Shown: positions 44,831-57,340 of the stretch, piece after piece
How positions within the stretch are numbered: the stretch's first letter is position 1
Layout of the letters: each line of letters begins with the position of its first letter
NCBI GenBank assembly: GCA_032622095.1
Contig: CP136063.1
Span: 145,441,379-145,505,378 of the forward strand
DNA length: 64,000 nt
Direction of reading: 5' to 3'
Source of the DNA: Siphonodentalium dalli
Lineage: Eukaryota; Mollusca; Scaphopoda; Gadilida; Siphonodentaliidae
Notes under the pieces: generated by a model
What the model saw: the letters and a program-made list of their open reading frames with translations, nothing else
Told to the model about the DNA's origin: nothing
Database searches by the model: none
Program-made: the position numbers and the translations under genes

Positions 44831-46692
44831 AAAATCCCTCTGACTGGCAATATTGGGCTTTTGGACCACAAAATCCCCATTGCACGGATCGACAACTATA
44901 AATTTCATAGTTGTCGATCCGTGCAATGAAGATTTTTTGACAAAAGACAAGTTGACTTTACATTTTAGAAAGAAATCATAGCGCGATAGCACTATAGGGC
45001 GATTTGGACCAAAAATCCCCTCTGACTGGCACTATAGCGCGATTTGGACCAACAATCCCCCGTACTGGTAGGCACTATAGCGGGAATCGATTTCGCTATA
45101 GTGCCCGCCAATACTACTTATATACCATTTGGAAGAGGAACCAAAAAAATATATATTCCACCAGAATACGGAACAGCTGTGGCCTTGGAGTGTCCACCAA
45201 GTGATAGAGGTTCTCAGATTCATTCCAAGACTCCCCCCTTGTTAAGAGAGATACTTTATTCCTCCACATCAACGGAGATATAATACAAATATATACAACA
45301 AAATAATCTGACATAATTTTTTTTATATATAAAATATTCCACATTATATTCCACTTGAAAGAGGAAGCTCCAAATAATTTTATTATCAACTGATCCGGTC
45401 GAATAAACTGGGAACATTGTTTTTGTCGAGGTACTGAGGTGTGTTATGTGATTAATTTTGATCCAGATTGTACTATAAAGTCTATTATTCTCAATGGAAG
45501 GGGAATAACTCTGTCTCTTAGTTTGAATTCTGATGCATTCTGGGTTAACAAGGGGGAGTCTTGGAACGAATCTGAGAACCTCTATCACTTGGTGGACACT
45601 CCAAGGCCACAGCTGTTCCGTATTCTGGTGGAATATATATATTTTTGGTTCCTCTTCCAAATGGTATATAATATGGGATATGTTGTATATAATGTAATCT
45701 GGTCATTCGAAAAGTAAGTGGGCCTTTAAAACTAGAGAATGTATATAACTCAGTTATTCACAAAATCCCTCTGACTGGCAATATTGGGCTTTTGGACCAC
45801 AAAATCCCCATTGCACGGATCGACAACTATAAATTTCATAGTTGTCGATCCGTGCAATGAAGATTTTTTGACAAAAGACAAGTTGACTTTACATTTTAGA
45901 AAGAAATCATAGCGCGATAGCACTATAGGGCGATTTGGACCAAAAATCCCCTCTGACTGGCACTATAGCGCGATTTGGACCAACAATCCCCCGTACTGGT
46001 AGGCACTATAGCGGGAATCGATTTCGCTATAGTGCCCGCCAATACTACTTATATACCATTTGGAAGAGGAACCAAAAAAATATATATTCCACCAGAATAC
46101 GGAACAGCTGTGGCCTTGGAGTGTCCACCAAGTGATAGAGGTTCTCAGATTCATTCCAAGACTCCCCCCTTGTTAAGAGAGATACTTTATTCCTCCACAT
46201 CAACGGAGATATAATACAAATATATACAACAAAATAATCTGACATAATTTTTTTTATATATAAAATATTCCACATTATATTCCACTTGAAAGAGGAAGCT
46301 CCAAATAATTTTATTATCAACTGATCCGGTCGAATAAACTGGGAACATTGTTTTTGTCGAGGTACTGAGGTGTGTTATGTGATTAATTTTGATCCAGATT
46401 GTACTATAAAGTCTATTATTCTCAATGGAAGGGGAATAACTCTGTCTCTTAGTTTGAATTCTGATGCATTCTGGGTTAACAAGGGGGAGTCTTGGAACGA
46501 ATCTGAGAACCTCTATCACTTGGTGGACACTCCAAGGCCACAGCTGTTCCGTATTCTGGTGGAATATATATATTTTTGGTTCCTCTTCCAAATGGTATAT
46601 AATATGGGATATGTTGTATATAATGTAATCTGGTCATTCGAAAAGTAAGTGGGCCTTTAAAACTAGAGAATGTATATAACTCAGTTATTCAC
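44831..46692 (+). repeat. 931-bp tandem duplication containing long inverted repeats
   Basis: 44831-45761 and 45762-46692 appear identical: every frame on both strands gives the same text at an offset of 931. Each copy holds a small hairpin (ATTGCACGGATCGACAACTA against TAGTTGTCGATCCGTGCAAT, at about 44878 and 45809). Each also holds repeated GCACTATAGCGCGATTTGGA units and a 125-bp inverted pair. The pair is 45118-45245 against 45543-45669, and again 931 bp later (AATACGGAACAGCTGTGGCC against GGCCACAGCTGTTCCGTATT). The central part belongs to the same family as 21486-22030. No protein is recognised in the 134-codon minus-strand frames. Confidence 0.95.
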
Positions 46693-46835
46693 AAAATCCA
46701 TATCTGACTGGAACCGACCCATATAAAAAAGAACACGGTTTTATAGCGCCACGTTTTGAAGTAACTGACGACTTTTGTAGTAAAGCGTTTTTTAAGGAGC
46801 GCTTTTTTCCTCGAAGAAATCTATATTGACTAAAT

Positions 46836-47280
46836 TTACAAGGGTATGTCATTTTTATATGGCTTTCACCAGAGTATACCATTGTTAACCTGACTTTACC
46901 ATTATTTACATGGAACTTACAAGGGTGTGTCCATTTTACATGGTTTTTACCAGATTATATCATTGTTAACTTGATTTACCATGTTTTACTTGGAATTTAC
47001 AAGGGTATATCCATTTTACAAGGCTTTTACCAGAGTATATCATTGTATAAACCTGATTTGACCATGCCTTTACTTCGAATTTACAAGGGTATGTCATTTT
47101 TACATGGCCTTTACCAGAGGATATCATTGTAAACTTTACCAGAGTAGAGCCTGCTAAACCATGGTTTACTGATTTTTTACCAGAGTTCTTTTATTTTAAA
47201 CCTAACTTTATCGCATTTTACCAGACTAGAGTCTGGTAAACCATGGTTTACTTGGCTTTTATCGGAGTGGTTTTTTTTAT
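46836..47280 (+). repeat. 81-bp tandem repeat, about five diverged units
   Basis: Units begin TTTACAAGGGTATGTC at about 46836, 46916, 46997 and 47082. Each continues with TTTTACATGG, TTTTACCAGAGTATA and TCATTGTTAACC. The last units shrink to ACCAGA/CTGGTAAACCATGG phrases. Non-coding. Confidence 0.88.
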
Positions 47281-47486
47281 AAGGGATAATCCTGTTTCTG
47301 CTTATGACCGATTATCTAATCCCGTTTGGACAAACAATCGTAATTGTAACCTTCGCTATGTGGCTTCCCTTACGAATATGACCATCACTCATTATGCCTT
47401 ATTCGATAAATTTTATATTTAACTAAAATAAAGGGCGTTGTATGGTGTGCCCCCCCCCCCCCCCAAGACGCTCTTTCCGCACACCC
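47281..47486. other. Spacer with poly-C run
   Basis: A poly-C run of about 14 at 47451-47464. Nothing else. Confidence 0.6.
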
Positions 47487-47560
47487 CACCCCGATCCAAA
47501 ATGGCCACCGCCCAGAGGGGTTCGAACCTCTCTGTACGGCGGCCATTCTTGATCGGGGTG
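47487..47560. repeat. Palindrome, 74 bp
   Basis: CACCCCGATC...ATGGCC and GCGGCCAT...GATCGGGGTG form a hairpin, with GGTTCGAACC at its tip. Possibly a small MITE. Confidence 0.75.
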
Positions 47561-48093
47561 ACTATTTTGTAAGATCGCTAGATACACAAACGAGAGGTAA
47601 TTCAAGGTAACCAACTTGGTATACGTATAGTTATCGATACTAGATTGCAATACGCTGACACTCAAAACAACGTTCAATTGGATGATACGATAAATATATA
47701 TGCAACAACAAAACATTTATATTACAATTAGCCACTCTGTAGTTGTCTCTGGAAAAAAATGCGATTTTCCAGTAAGGATTGATTTTGACATCGGGTATTT
47801 TGGTATGAGCATTAATACTAAATATGTGTAAAACATGTCGCCGACTTTGTATCCCTTCTTGTTGCTGTTTGATCATGCCACGAATATCTACTTTGGCTAA
47901 CGCCCGCACAGCCGTTCGCCAGAGTAAAGATCCATGGCATGATCTAGTTGCTGTTAGCATGTTATCATCGCTTCTCCGGAATAACGGAACCATTCTTAAT
48001 CTTGTCAGTCGCTGAATACTCACAGCGAGAAGCATGCAGTGAACGTGAAAATGACACGATATAGTAGAGCGGACAAACTCAAAAATCTCACTA
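47561..48093. other. Non-coding stretch
   Basis: No gene is supported. Two opposite ORFs (47640-48035) have no recognisable content. Confidence 0.5.
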
Positions 48094-49479
48094 TAGTCCA
48101 GGAGATATTGGTCGACCTCTGCACCCCCCCCCCCCAGGACTCAACTTCACCCCACTAATTTTCTTCCTTAAGGTCGCCTCTAATGTTTTCACTTGTTAAC
48201 AAGAACAAAAAGTGGCCGCAGAGACTCCAGACAATATGGCGTCCATCATGGCGGCCATTTTTTTAAATGCACCAGGTCTCTTTGATCGCCGTTATAGTAA
48301 AGATGATATCACATGCCGTCTTGTTTTCCGCCCGATTCGTTATGATAATATACAACCCTTACAAATTAGCCAAAAATCCGACACCAGAATCCAATATGGC
48401 GGCCTACATGGCCGCCGAAATGTGAAAATATGCTATTTTTCTGACATGTTACAACCTTTCGTTTGTATCTGTTGGAAAATGTTGGCATCTTTGCGTCATG
48501 TTATACACTTATCATATAGAGGAGTCATTCGCGACAACACGGGGACCATAATATACATTCATTGCGGGATAGTTTTGTCCGATATCACGTTTCCCCAAAT
48601 GCCGGTAAAATAGGTCAAAGCCGAATCTACGTTAATAAAGCGATGTAATGTTTCGAATCAATGAATGTTATTGCTATTATAACAACACCCATGCATATAT
48701 ATGTGCAGGAGATACTCAAGCTAGGATTCCTCTTATACCTGAGTTGAGGAATATTTACCCAAATCCAAGATGGCGGCCAAAATGGCCACCAGAAATAGAA
48801 AAATCGCCGAAAATCGCCGATTTTAACATCAGTGAACATTATTGTCATGGAAACTCCACATCTGCTTACTATTGTGTGTTGGGAACACTTAGGCGAAGAA
48901 CTTTCCTTGTACCATATCCAAATAAAAGTCCCCCAAATCCAAAATGGCGCCCACAATGGCGGACAGATTTTGAAAAATCACCGAAATTCCCTCATATTCA
49001 CACCATTGGGCATTATTGTCGAGACAACTCCACCCATGCTTACAGTTGAGTTGGAAATACTGAGGTGAAGTTATTACATTACATCTCATGCAAGAAATTG
49101 TTTTCCAAATCGAAGATGGCGGCCAAAATGGCGACCGAAATTTGAAAACAAGTCTACATTCCTTTACTTTCTTACGATGGGCGTTATTGTTTCGCGATTT
49201 CTATCGACCATTGCATGTTGATATGGAATAGTGACATGAAGTATTCATTAGGGTTTGGCAATTGATACTCACAGCCAAGATCGCTTCTAAATTGGCGGCT
49301 AGAAATTGAAAAGAAATCGATATTTTCACATATTAATTTCAACTTTTTGTCATAATATCTGTATGTATGGACGAAACTGTACATAAACCATCTACTAGTT
49401 CAACTTAAATGTACGAAACGCATAACATAGCTCGTATCCTTCTGGAAAGATGACAAACCACAATTAATATCGCGATGTT
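48094..49479 (+). mobile_element. Solo arm of the giant inverted repeat
   Basis: This is a single copy of the outer arm found twice at 53.75-58.7 kb. It starts TAGTCCAGGAGATATTGGTC and GACCTCTGCA, then a poly-C run and GACTCAACTTCACCCC. It includes several AAGATGGCGGCCAAAATGGC blocks. It ends at AATTAATATCGCGATGT, the point where strong similarity between the palindrome arms also fades. No protein is coded; ORFs of 109-133 codons are shifted between the copies and are not conserved. Confidence 0.88.
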
Positions 49480-49873
49480 AATTTTCAATTGCTTTGCCCT
49501 CTTAATGGGTGATAATTACGAGGGATCTCAGAAATACCCTGGAAATTTGTGGAAATGTTCACGGTATATGTTCATAGGCCAATTATGTCATCCTTTGTCA
49601 TAGGTGCTGTGTTGTGTAAGATTGTGTCACCCCTCACCAAAATAAATCAGCAAAAAAGTCAGGTTTTAGAACATTCGGCAGGACGGAAGAACTGGGATTA
49701 TACTTTGCTATCATGATATAGTATTGCACACACTTATACTTCTAGATACATACCTAGTTTGAAGATTGTGTTGGTATAGATGGCAAGATTTCTGAGATTC
49801 ATGGTGAAAGTAGACCGAAAAATCGTACATTTTAAACGTTTTTGCCCCTCTGCTCTCTCTATATATATATATA
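49480..49873. other. Spacer ending in a TA tract
   Basis: Unremarkable sequence ending in TATATATATA at 49860-49872, into which the Helitron-like array is inserted. Confidence 0.5.
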
Positions 49874-50491
49874 CTAGAAGGTGACCCGACTTCGTCCAGG
49901 CTTTGACCTTGAATTGTCCATTTTGAAGGTCAAGGTCAAATGGGGGTAACGATTTGACCAGTCCAAAACACTGCCCGGAAAAAAGTACCCGACAAACGTG
50001 CCCGTTGAAATCCATCCGGTTTTACCCGATTTGACCTTGAATTGATCATTTTGAAGGTCAAGGTCTGGTCGGGGTCACGATTGGACCCGTCCAAAACAAT
50101 CAGTGGACAAAAGTAACCCCACGTATCAAATTTCGTCGAAATCCCATCAAAATTGGCGATTTGACCTTGAAGTTACCCGATTTCAATGTCAAGGTCATGT
50201 CGCACGGGCAAATGAATATGCTTATGAGACTCGCCATAAGAAAGTACCCCCACATACCAAGTTTCATCGAAATCCCGTGTTATTCGGGCGTTTAACCTTG
50301 AAACGACCCGATTTCAAGGTCAAGGTCACGTCGCACGGACAAATTAATATGCCTATGTTCGCCCCCGGCCGAAAATACCCCCACGTACCAAGTTTCATCG
50401 AAATTGGGTCGGTCGTTTTTGAGTTCATCGATTACACACACACAGACAGATACACACACACACACACAGATCTTTCAAAATATATAATAGA
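49874..50491 (-). mobile_element. Helitron-like unit, type 1
   Basis: Minus-strand orientation: 5' end TCTATTATATATTTTGAAAG at 50491, 3' end with the CCCGGAC/GTCGGG-type hairpin and CTAG at 49874. It contains five pairs of facing TGACCTTGACCTT and AAGGTCA motifs. Confidence 0.8.
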
Positions 50492-51213
50492 CTAGAAGGT
50501 AACCCGACTTCGTCCGGGCTATTCAAAAACCAAATTTCAAGTCGATTGCTCCACCCGTTTTCGAGATCTGGTCTGCGCATGCGCGAAGCTGGCGTCGCAC
50601 GGGCTCGGCGACCCGATAAAATTCGTATCCGGGGCAAGATACATTCACATACCAAATTTCAAGTCGATAGCTCCACCCGTTTCAGAGATATATAGCCCAA
50701 TGTCATTTGCGGATACCTCGGCCGGTGATGAGTTAACGCGACATCGGCCGGTTAAGAGTTAACGCGATCACGTCACGATATGATGATGGCGTAATATATT
50801 TACGCAATGATTTTCGATGAGCGAAGCATGGTCCTGCGTTCTTCCCGATAATTAAGGTAGAAACTTTAAACGTACACAGGCGTGTGATACATCATTGGAA
50901 AGATGAAGCGCCACAGATTCTAACCGTGCAAATTATATGACTGGCAATTTATTATTCGCGCTATATCGAATCGATTTGTGAGCACCGAACTGAAATATAT
51001 TAGCGCAAAACGGCGTAAAAACAGATTTGACCTCGGCACGTGAAAGGTTGACCTCGGATCTGAAAATCAATAGGCCTATGTTAACCCCCGGCCGAAAATA
51101 CCCCACGTACCAAGTTTCATCGAAATCGGGTCGGTCGTTTTTGAGTTCATCGATTACACACACACAGACAGATACACACACACACACACAGATCTTTCAA
51201 AATATATAATAGA
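50492..51213 (-). mobile_element. Helitron-like unit, type 2
   Basis: Same ends as type 1 but a different body. In the unit's own direction it contains GCCGAGGTCAAATCTGTTTT, CACACGCCTGTGTACGTTTA and CTTAACCGGCCGATGTCGCG. It joins head-to-tail with the type 1 unit at 50491/50492. Confidence 0.8.
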
Positions 51214-51222
51214 TATATATCC

Positions 51223-51265
<43 letters not shown>
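51214..51265. repeat. (TA)n tract between two opposite arrays
   Basis: A TA-rich tract that separates the minus-strand pair from the plus-strand trio of Helitron-like units. The 5' ends of both arrays face it. Confidence 0.9.
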
Positions 51266-51268
<3 letters not shown>

Positions 51269-51890
51269 ATATATATTTTGGAAGATCTGTGTGTATGTCT
51301 GTGTGTCTGTGTGTCCGTGTGTATGTGTGTTCGCGATGAACTCGAAAAAGGCCCACCCGATTTCGATGAAACTTGGTATGTGGCGGTATTTTCGGCCGGG
51401 GACGAACATAGGCATATTAATTAGTCCGTTCGACATGACCTTGACCTTGAAATCGGGTCATTTCAAGGTCAAACGCCCGAATATCACGGGATTTCGACGA
51501 AACTTGGTATGTGGGGGTACTTTCTTATGGCGAGTCTCATAAGCATATTCATTTGCCCGTGCGACGTGACCTTGACCTTGAAATCGGGTAACTTCAAGGT
51601 CAAATCGCCAATTTTGATGGGATTTCGACGAAATTTGATACGTGGGGTTACTTTTGTCCACTGATTGTTTTGGACGGGTCCAATCGTGACCCCGACCAGA
51701 CCTTGACCTTTAAAATGATAAATTCAAGGTCAAATCGGGTAAAACCGGATGGATTTCAACGGGCACGTTTGTCGGGTACTTTTGTCCGGGCAGTGTTTTT
51801 GGACTGGTCAAATCGTGACCCCACTTGACCTTGACCTTCAAAATGGACAATTCAAGGTCAAAGCCCGGACGAAGTCGGGTCACCTTCTAG
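51266..51890 (+). mobile_element. Helitron-like unit, type 1
   Basis: Starts TCTATATATATTTTGGAAGA, ends AGCCCGGACGAAGTCGGGTC then ACCTTCTAG. It is the near mirror image of the type 1 unit at 49874-50491. Confidence 0.82.
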
Positions 51891-52514
51891 TATTATATAT
51901 TTTGGAAGATATGTCTGCCTGTCTGTGTGTCTGTCTGTCTGTGTGTCTGTGTGTTCGCGATGGACTCGAAAACGGCCGAACCGATTTCGATGAAACTTGG
52001 TATGTGGGCATATTTTCGGCCGTGAACTGGCATAGGCCTATTAATTTGTCCGTGCGACGTGACCTTGACCTTGAAATCGGGTAATTTCAAGGTCAAATGC
52101 CCGAATATCTCGGGATTTCGATGAAACTTGGTATGTGGGGGTACTTTCTTATGGCGAGTCTCTTAAGCATATTCATTTGCCAGTGCGACGTGACCTTGAC
52201 CTTGAAATCGGGTAACTTCAAGGTCAAATCGCCAATTTTGATGGGATTTCGACGAAATTTGATACGTGGGGTTACTTTTGTCCACTGATTGTTTTGGACG
52301 GGTCCAATCGTGACCCCGACCAGACCTTGACCTTCAAAATGGACAATTCAAGGTCAAATCGGGTAAAACCGGATGGATTTCGACGGGCACGTTTGTCGGG
52401 TACTTTTGTCCGGGCAGTGTTTTTGGACTGGTCAAATCGTGACCCCAATTGACCTTGACCTTCAAAATGGCCAATTCAAGGTCAAAGCCCGGACGAAGTC
52501 GGGTCACCTTCTAG
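51891..52514 (+). mobile_element. Helitron-like unit, type 1
   Basis: Directly follows the previous CTAG. It starts TATTATATATTTTGGAAGAT (the leading TC is reduced) and ends in the hairpin and CTAG. Very similar to the previous unit. Confidence 0.82.
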
Positions 52515-53205
52515 TCTATTATATATTTTGGAAGATCTGTCTGTGTGTGTATCTGTGTGTCTGTGTGTTCGCGATGAACTCGAAAACGGCCGACCCGATT
52601 TCGATGAAACTTCGTATGTGAGGGTACTATCGGTCGGGAAGTGGCATAGCCATATTAATTTTCAGATCCGAGGTCAACTTTTCACGTGCCGAGGTCAAAT
52701 CTGTTTTTACGCCGTTTTGCGCTAATATATTTCAGTTCGGTGCTCACAAATCGATTCGATATAGCGCGAATAATAAATTGCCAGTCATATAATTTGCACG
52801 GTTAGAATCTATGGCGCTTCATCTTTCCAATGATGTATCACACGCCTGTGTACATTTAAAGTTTCTACCTTAATTGTCGGGAAGAACGCAGGACCATGCT
52901 TCGCTCATCGAAAAACATTCCGTAAATATATTACGCCGTCAACAGATCGTGACGTGATCGCGTTTAACTCTTAACCGGCCGATATCGCGTTAACTCATCA
53001 CCAGCCGAGGTATCCGCAAATGACATTGGGCAATATATATATCTCGGAAACGGGTGGAGCTATCGACTTGAAATTTGGTATGTGAATGTATCTTGCCCCG
53101 GATACGAATTTTATCGGGTCGCCGACCAGATCTCGGAAACGGGTGGAGCTATCGACTTGAAATTTGGTTTTTGAATAGCCCGGACGAAGTCGGGTCACCT
53201 TCTAG
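52515..53205 (+). mobile_element. Helitron-like unit, type 2
   Basis: Starts TCTATTATATATTTTGGAAG directly after CTAG and has the type 2 body (GCCGAGGTCAAATCTGTTTT, TTAACCGGCCGATATCGCGT). Its 3' part is a shortened tandem of the GAAACGGGTGGAGCTATCGA block. It ends in the hairpin and CTAG at 53202-53205. Confidence 0.82.
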
Positions 53206-53750
53206 TATATATATATGGGTGATAATTTAATTTTGTTTTTGAACAAGGATCTAGGGAAAGATTTCAATAGTTGTCAAGACATATAGTATATATGACTGTT
53301 GATGCGTATTATCATCCACTATCGTAGTTGCTGTGTTTGGTTACATTTATGTATCCCTTACCCCATGCAATAATACAGTAAATCGCAAGATGAGACCAAT
53401 ACACGGAATATGACTATATATATACATCCAAGTAGTATACATATACCTTCTCAAGGTGAGACGATGAAAAGTTATTTGAGTTGAAGAAAATGCAGCTTTG
53501 CATATGTTACCTTCGCATGATAACTTCACATGTATAGGTTTATATATGTAAAGAGATGTTTCGCAAAATTACCACGAAATACGAACAAAGGCGAATCTTC
53601 AGAAATAACAATAAATACAGAAGTTTATAAACGCGTATGTAGCTGCCATCAAAACAAATTGAAATATCTCCATGGTTATTATGTGTAAAGTTATCAAACG
53701 TGCAGTGAAATATAAATACGGACAATGGACATCTTTCGCATAATGAACTA
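53206..53750. other. Non-coding spacer
   Basis: No gene or repeat seen apart from a short TATATATA tract. Confidence 0.5.
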
Positions 53751-55190
53751 TAGTCCAGGAGATATTGGTCGACCTCTGCACCCCCCCCCCCCCCCCCCCA
53801 GGACTCAACTTCACCCCACTTATTTTCTTTCTTAAGGTCTCCTCTAATTTTGTTCACTTGTTAACAAGAAAAAAAAGTGGCCGCCGAGACTCCAGACAAG
53901 ATGGCGTCCATCATGGCGGCCATTTAAAAAAAATGCACCAGGTCTCTTTGATCGCCGTTATAGTAAAGATGATAACCGATGCGGTCTTGTTTTCCGCTCG
54001 ATTCGTTATGCTAATATACAACCCTTACAAATTAGCTAAAAATCCGACACCAGAATCCAATATGGCGGCCAAGATGGCCGCCGAAATGTGAAAATATGCT
54101 ATTTTTCTGACATGTTACCACCTTTCGTTTGTCTCTGTGGGACAATGTTGGCATCTTTGCATGATGTTGTACATTTATCACATAGAGGAGTCATTGGCGA
54201 CCACATGGGGACCATAATATACATTCATTGTGGGATATTTTGTCCGATATCACGTTTTCCCAAAATGCCGGTATAATAGGTCAAAGCCGAATCTACGTTA
54301 ATAACGCGATGTAATGTTTCGAATCAATGAATGTTATTGCTATTATAACAACACCCATGCATATATATGTGCAGGAGATACTCAAGCTAGGATTCCTCTT
54401 ATACCTGAGTTGAGGAATATTTACCCAAAATCCAAGATGGCGGCCAAAATGGCCACCAGAAATAAAAAATCGCCGATTTTAACATAAGTGAGCATTATTG
54501 TCATGAAAACTCCACACCTGTTTACTATTGTGAGTTGGGAACACTTAGGCGAAGAACTTTCCTTGTACCATATCCAAATAAAAGTCCCCCAAATCCAAAA
54601 TGGTGCCCACAATGGCGGACAGATTTTGAAAATTCACCGAAATTCCCTCATATTCACATCATTGGGCATTATTGTCGAGACAACTCCACCCCATGCTTAC
54701 AGTTGAGTTGGAAATACTGAGGTGAAGTAATTACCTTACATCTCATGCAAGAAATTGTTTTCAAAATCGAAGATGGCGGCCAAAATGGCGACCGAAATTT
54801 GAAAACAAGTCTACATTCCTTTACTTTCTTACGATGGGCGTTATTGTTTCCCGATTTCTACCCACCATTACATGTTGATATGTATGAGTTATTTATTAGG
54901 GTTTGGCAAGTGATACTCAGTCAATATGGCGGCCAAACTGGCGGCCAGAAATTGAAAAGAAGCCGATATTATCACATACTAATTTCACCTTTTTTGTCAT
55001 AATATCGATTTGTATAGACGAAACGGTACATAATATAAGCCATCTATTAGTTCCAATGTAAGTCGTAGCCTTTTGGAAGGATGAAAACCCACAATCGCGA
55101 TGTGGCATTTCAAAATCCATTATCCACTAAGGGTTCATACTGGCCGTAACCGTATATAGGTGCGCCGAATAGTCATATTATGACTTCCAA
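53751..55190 (+). repeat. Left outer arm of the palindrome
   Basis: Same orientation as the solo arm at 48094. A poly-C run of about 19 lies at 53781-53799. At least five blocks of the form AAGATGGCGGCCAAAATGGC or variants (about 53899, 54059, 54436, 54772, 54923). Confidence 0.9.
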
Positions 55191-57340
55191 GAATCAAAAC
55201 AACAGTACCTGAGCTTATTCTGAATTGCCACATTCAGCATTATCTAGACTCGTTTCCGTCTCTTCGTCAGATTAATATATCTCACTCACACCAACAGTTT
55301 ACTACACTTCTCTGTAGGAGGGTGCCACCAATCGGAATGTTTCAAACAATACATATGCCGGTGTGCAGCTCACGTGTTTTTTCGAAAGCTTGGAATTCTG
55401 AGCGAGCTTCATTCGTGGTATAGCTTATGGTATAATTCAGATGCTACATATGGGGTATATGCGTCATCTTGTGTGATACACTAGAAAGGTATTCGGTCGA
55501 TGTGTATACTAGCTTTCAGAAGGACCTATCTATCTGCGTATTGTCAGCTTTGGTGACCTAATGGGGATTACAACGTGTACACCTGGTGATCTTCCCAAAC
55601 AGCCACTTCTCAATATATGGTTAATCAATTCACATACTCATCTAATGCACTGACGTACCCGGACAACTTCTGTATATTGCTTCGAATGTTGAAAGCCCGA
55701 CATTTGATAGATGCATTTCTGCTAAGGCGTAGAAGACAATAATGCATAATATATCCAAACTCCTTGAACATGATCATAAGAACAAGCTTGTTGGCGTCCA
55801 GCAATCGTCTCACCAAACAGATCCAAGCAGATGATAACAATACACACGGTGCTAGTTTGTGGGTATGTGTCATGATAGTCGAAATGAAATTGGACCATGA
55901 CTGCACCGCACCTTATTTTGTTATGTTTTAGATTCAGACAGGATCTCATATGTGGCTTTCCTTTCCTTGTATGCTAAGATTGTATGTTCCCATCCGTTTG
56001 GAAGCCGTTCGTAAACAACTGGACCAGGCGTGTGCCATTGGCTACTGCTGTATAAGCCCCACCAAGACTGGGTGTAGTCTTAAATGTAATACCTTTGGTA
56101 GTTGGTTGATATGTCATACTCACGCTGGGTGGTATGGTTCAAGAAAGTACAAATGCCATCAACAAAAGGGTGAAATGTTCAACGCGAACAACAGAGGAAT
56201 GTTACGTTGATGAGCTCTTGCTTCAAAAAACGTTGGTACACCAAATGATTTCACCATTGCGACCATTTTCCTGCATGAGACATTAACTACTATATTCAAA
56301 AGTTATATATATAAAGCTATATGATCATAAAGGTCGCGTTCCCCAACGTCCATAGCCATTGCCATCGAGACTGTAAATTGTTCTTTAAATATATAGTGAA
56401 ATAAATGCACCACAGTTCCTGACATTTTCTTGAATAATACCACCCACATACTGACACTAACCCTGAGAAAGGATAACAAAAAACGCATACATTCATGCTA
56501 TAATGACATTATCCTTTAGTCCATCCGACTGTTATGAGGGAGGCTAGCATAGTATTATCCAGATAAAAATGTACGTAGTTGAATCAGAAAGGCTTCGAAA
56601 CGGATGTGGAAATACAATCTTACCACACCAAATAAAACAGACACGCATGACATTCTATATCTTAAACATGCACCAGGTGTAGGGGTGGTGTATACCGTGG
56701 CCCATTTCATTCCCACTATCATGGCGTATGTCCACAAACTAGAACCGCGAGTAGTGTTCTTCTCTGCTGGGAGATATTCGACGAGACAACTGCGGGGCGT
56801 CACACAGTTTGCTTCGGATCATGGTCAAGAAGTGTGGGTAGTCTGTACATTATGGTCTTATCCTTAGCAGATAGACATCTGTCCAAGGGCATGAGACAGC
56901 TAGCAAACTTCTAAACACTGTCGAAGTTGTCCACATATGCCAATTCGTTTGCTGAGTTTGTGAGTTGACGAACCATCTATTGAGAAGTGACTAGCTAACT
57001 GGTTCGCCAGGTGTACATGTCGTTATCCCCATGGGGTATGAGACACATACATAGAGATGACCTTCTGTAAGCTTGTATACTCATCGGTTATATGCCTTCC
57101 TAGTTCAAGATGACGCACAAATATCATGTTTAGCAAATATTTAAAATCGTAAGCTAGACACCGGAAAATGAATTGTTTGAAACGTTATGATTAGAGGGAC
57201 CCTACTCCCAGGAAGTGGTGAATACTTTGTCGGTGTGAGCGACCTAGATTTATCAGACAAAGAAATGGAAGCTTGTCCAGATAATTATGGACGTGACGTG
57301 GCAAATCAGAATCTGTTATCAGGTAATTGTTCTGATATAA
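55191..57340. other. Inner arms and centre of the palindrome
   Basis: More diverged inverted copies of one sequence. Frames on the two arms (minus 55722-55949 and plus 56604-56867) translate related DNA. The best shared reading is short (TIM..HTHKLAP against TIMAYVHKLEP) and is broken by shifts. An old coding region inside the arms is possible but not shown. Confidence 0.5.

Noticed and set aside
45256-46591. Two identical 134-codon minus-strand genes
   Set aside because: Identical because of the 931-bp duplication; AT-rich text without a recognised domain, and only partly conserved in the 21.7-kb copy.
48212-49049. 133-codon ORFs in the solo arm
   Set aside because: Not conserved in frame between the three arm copies; no recognisable domain.
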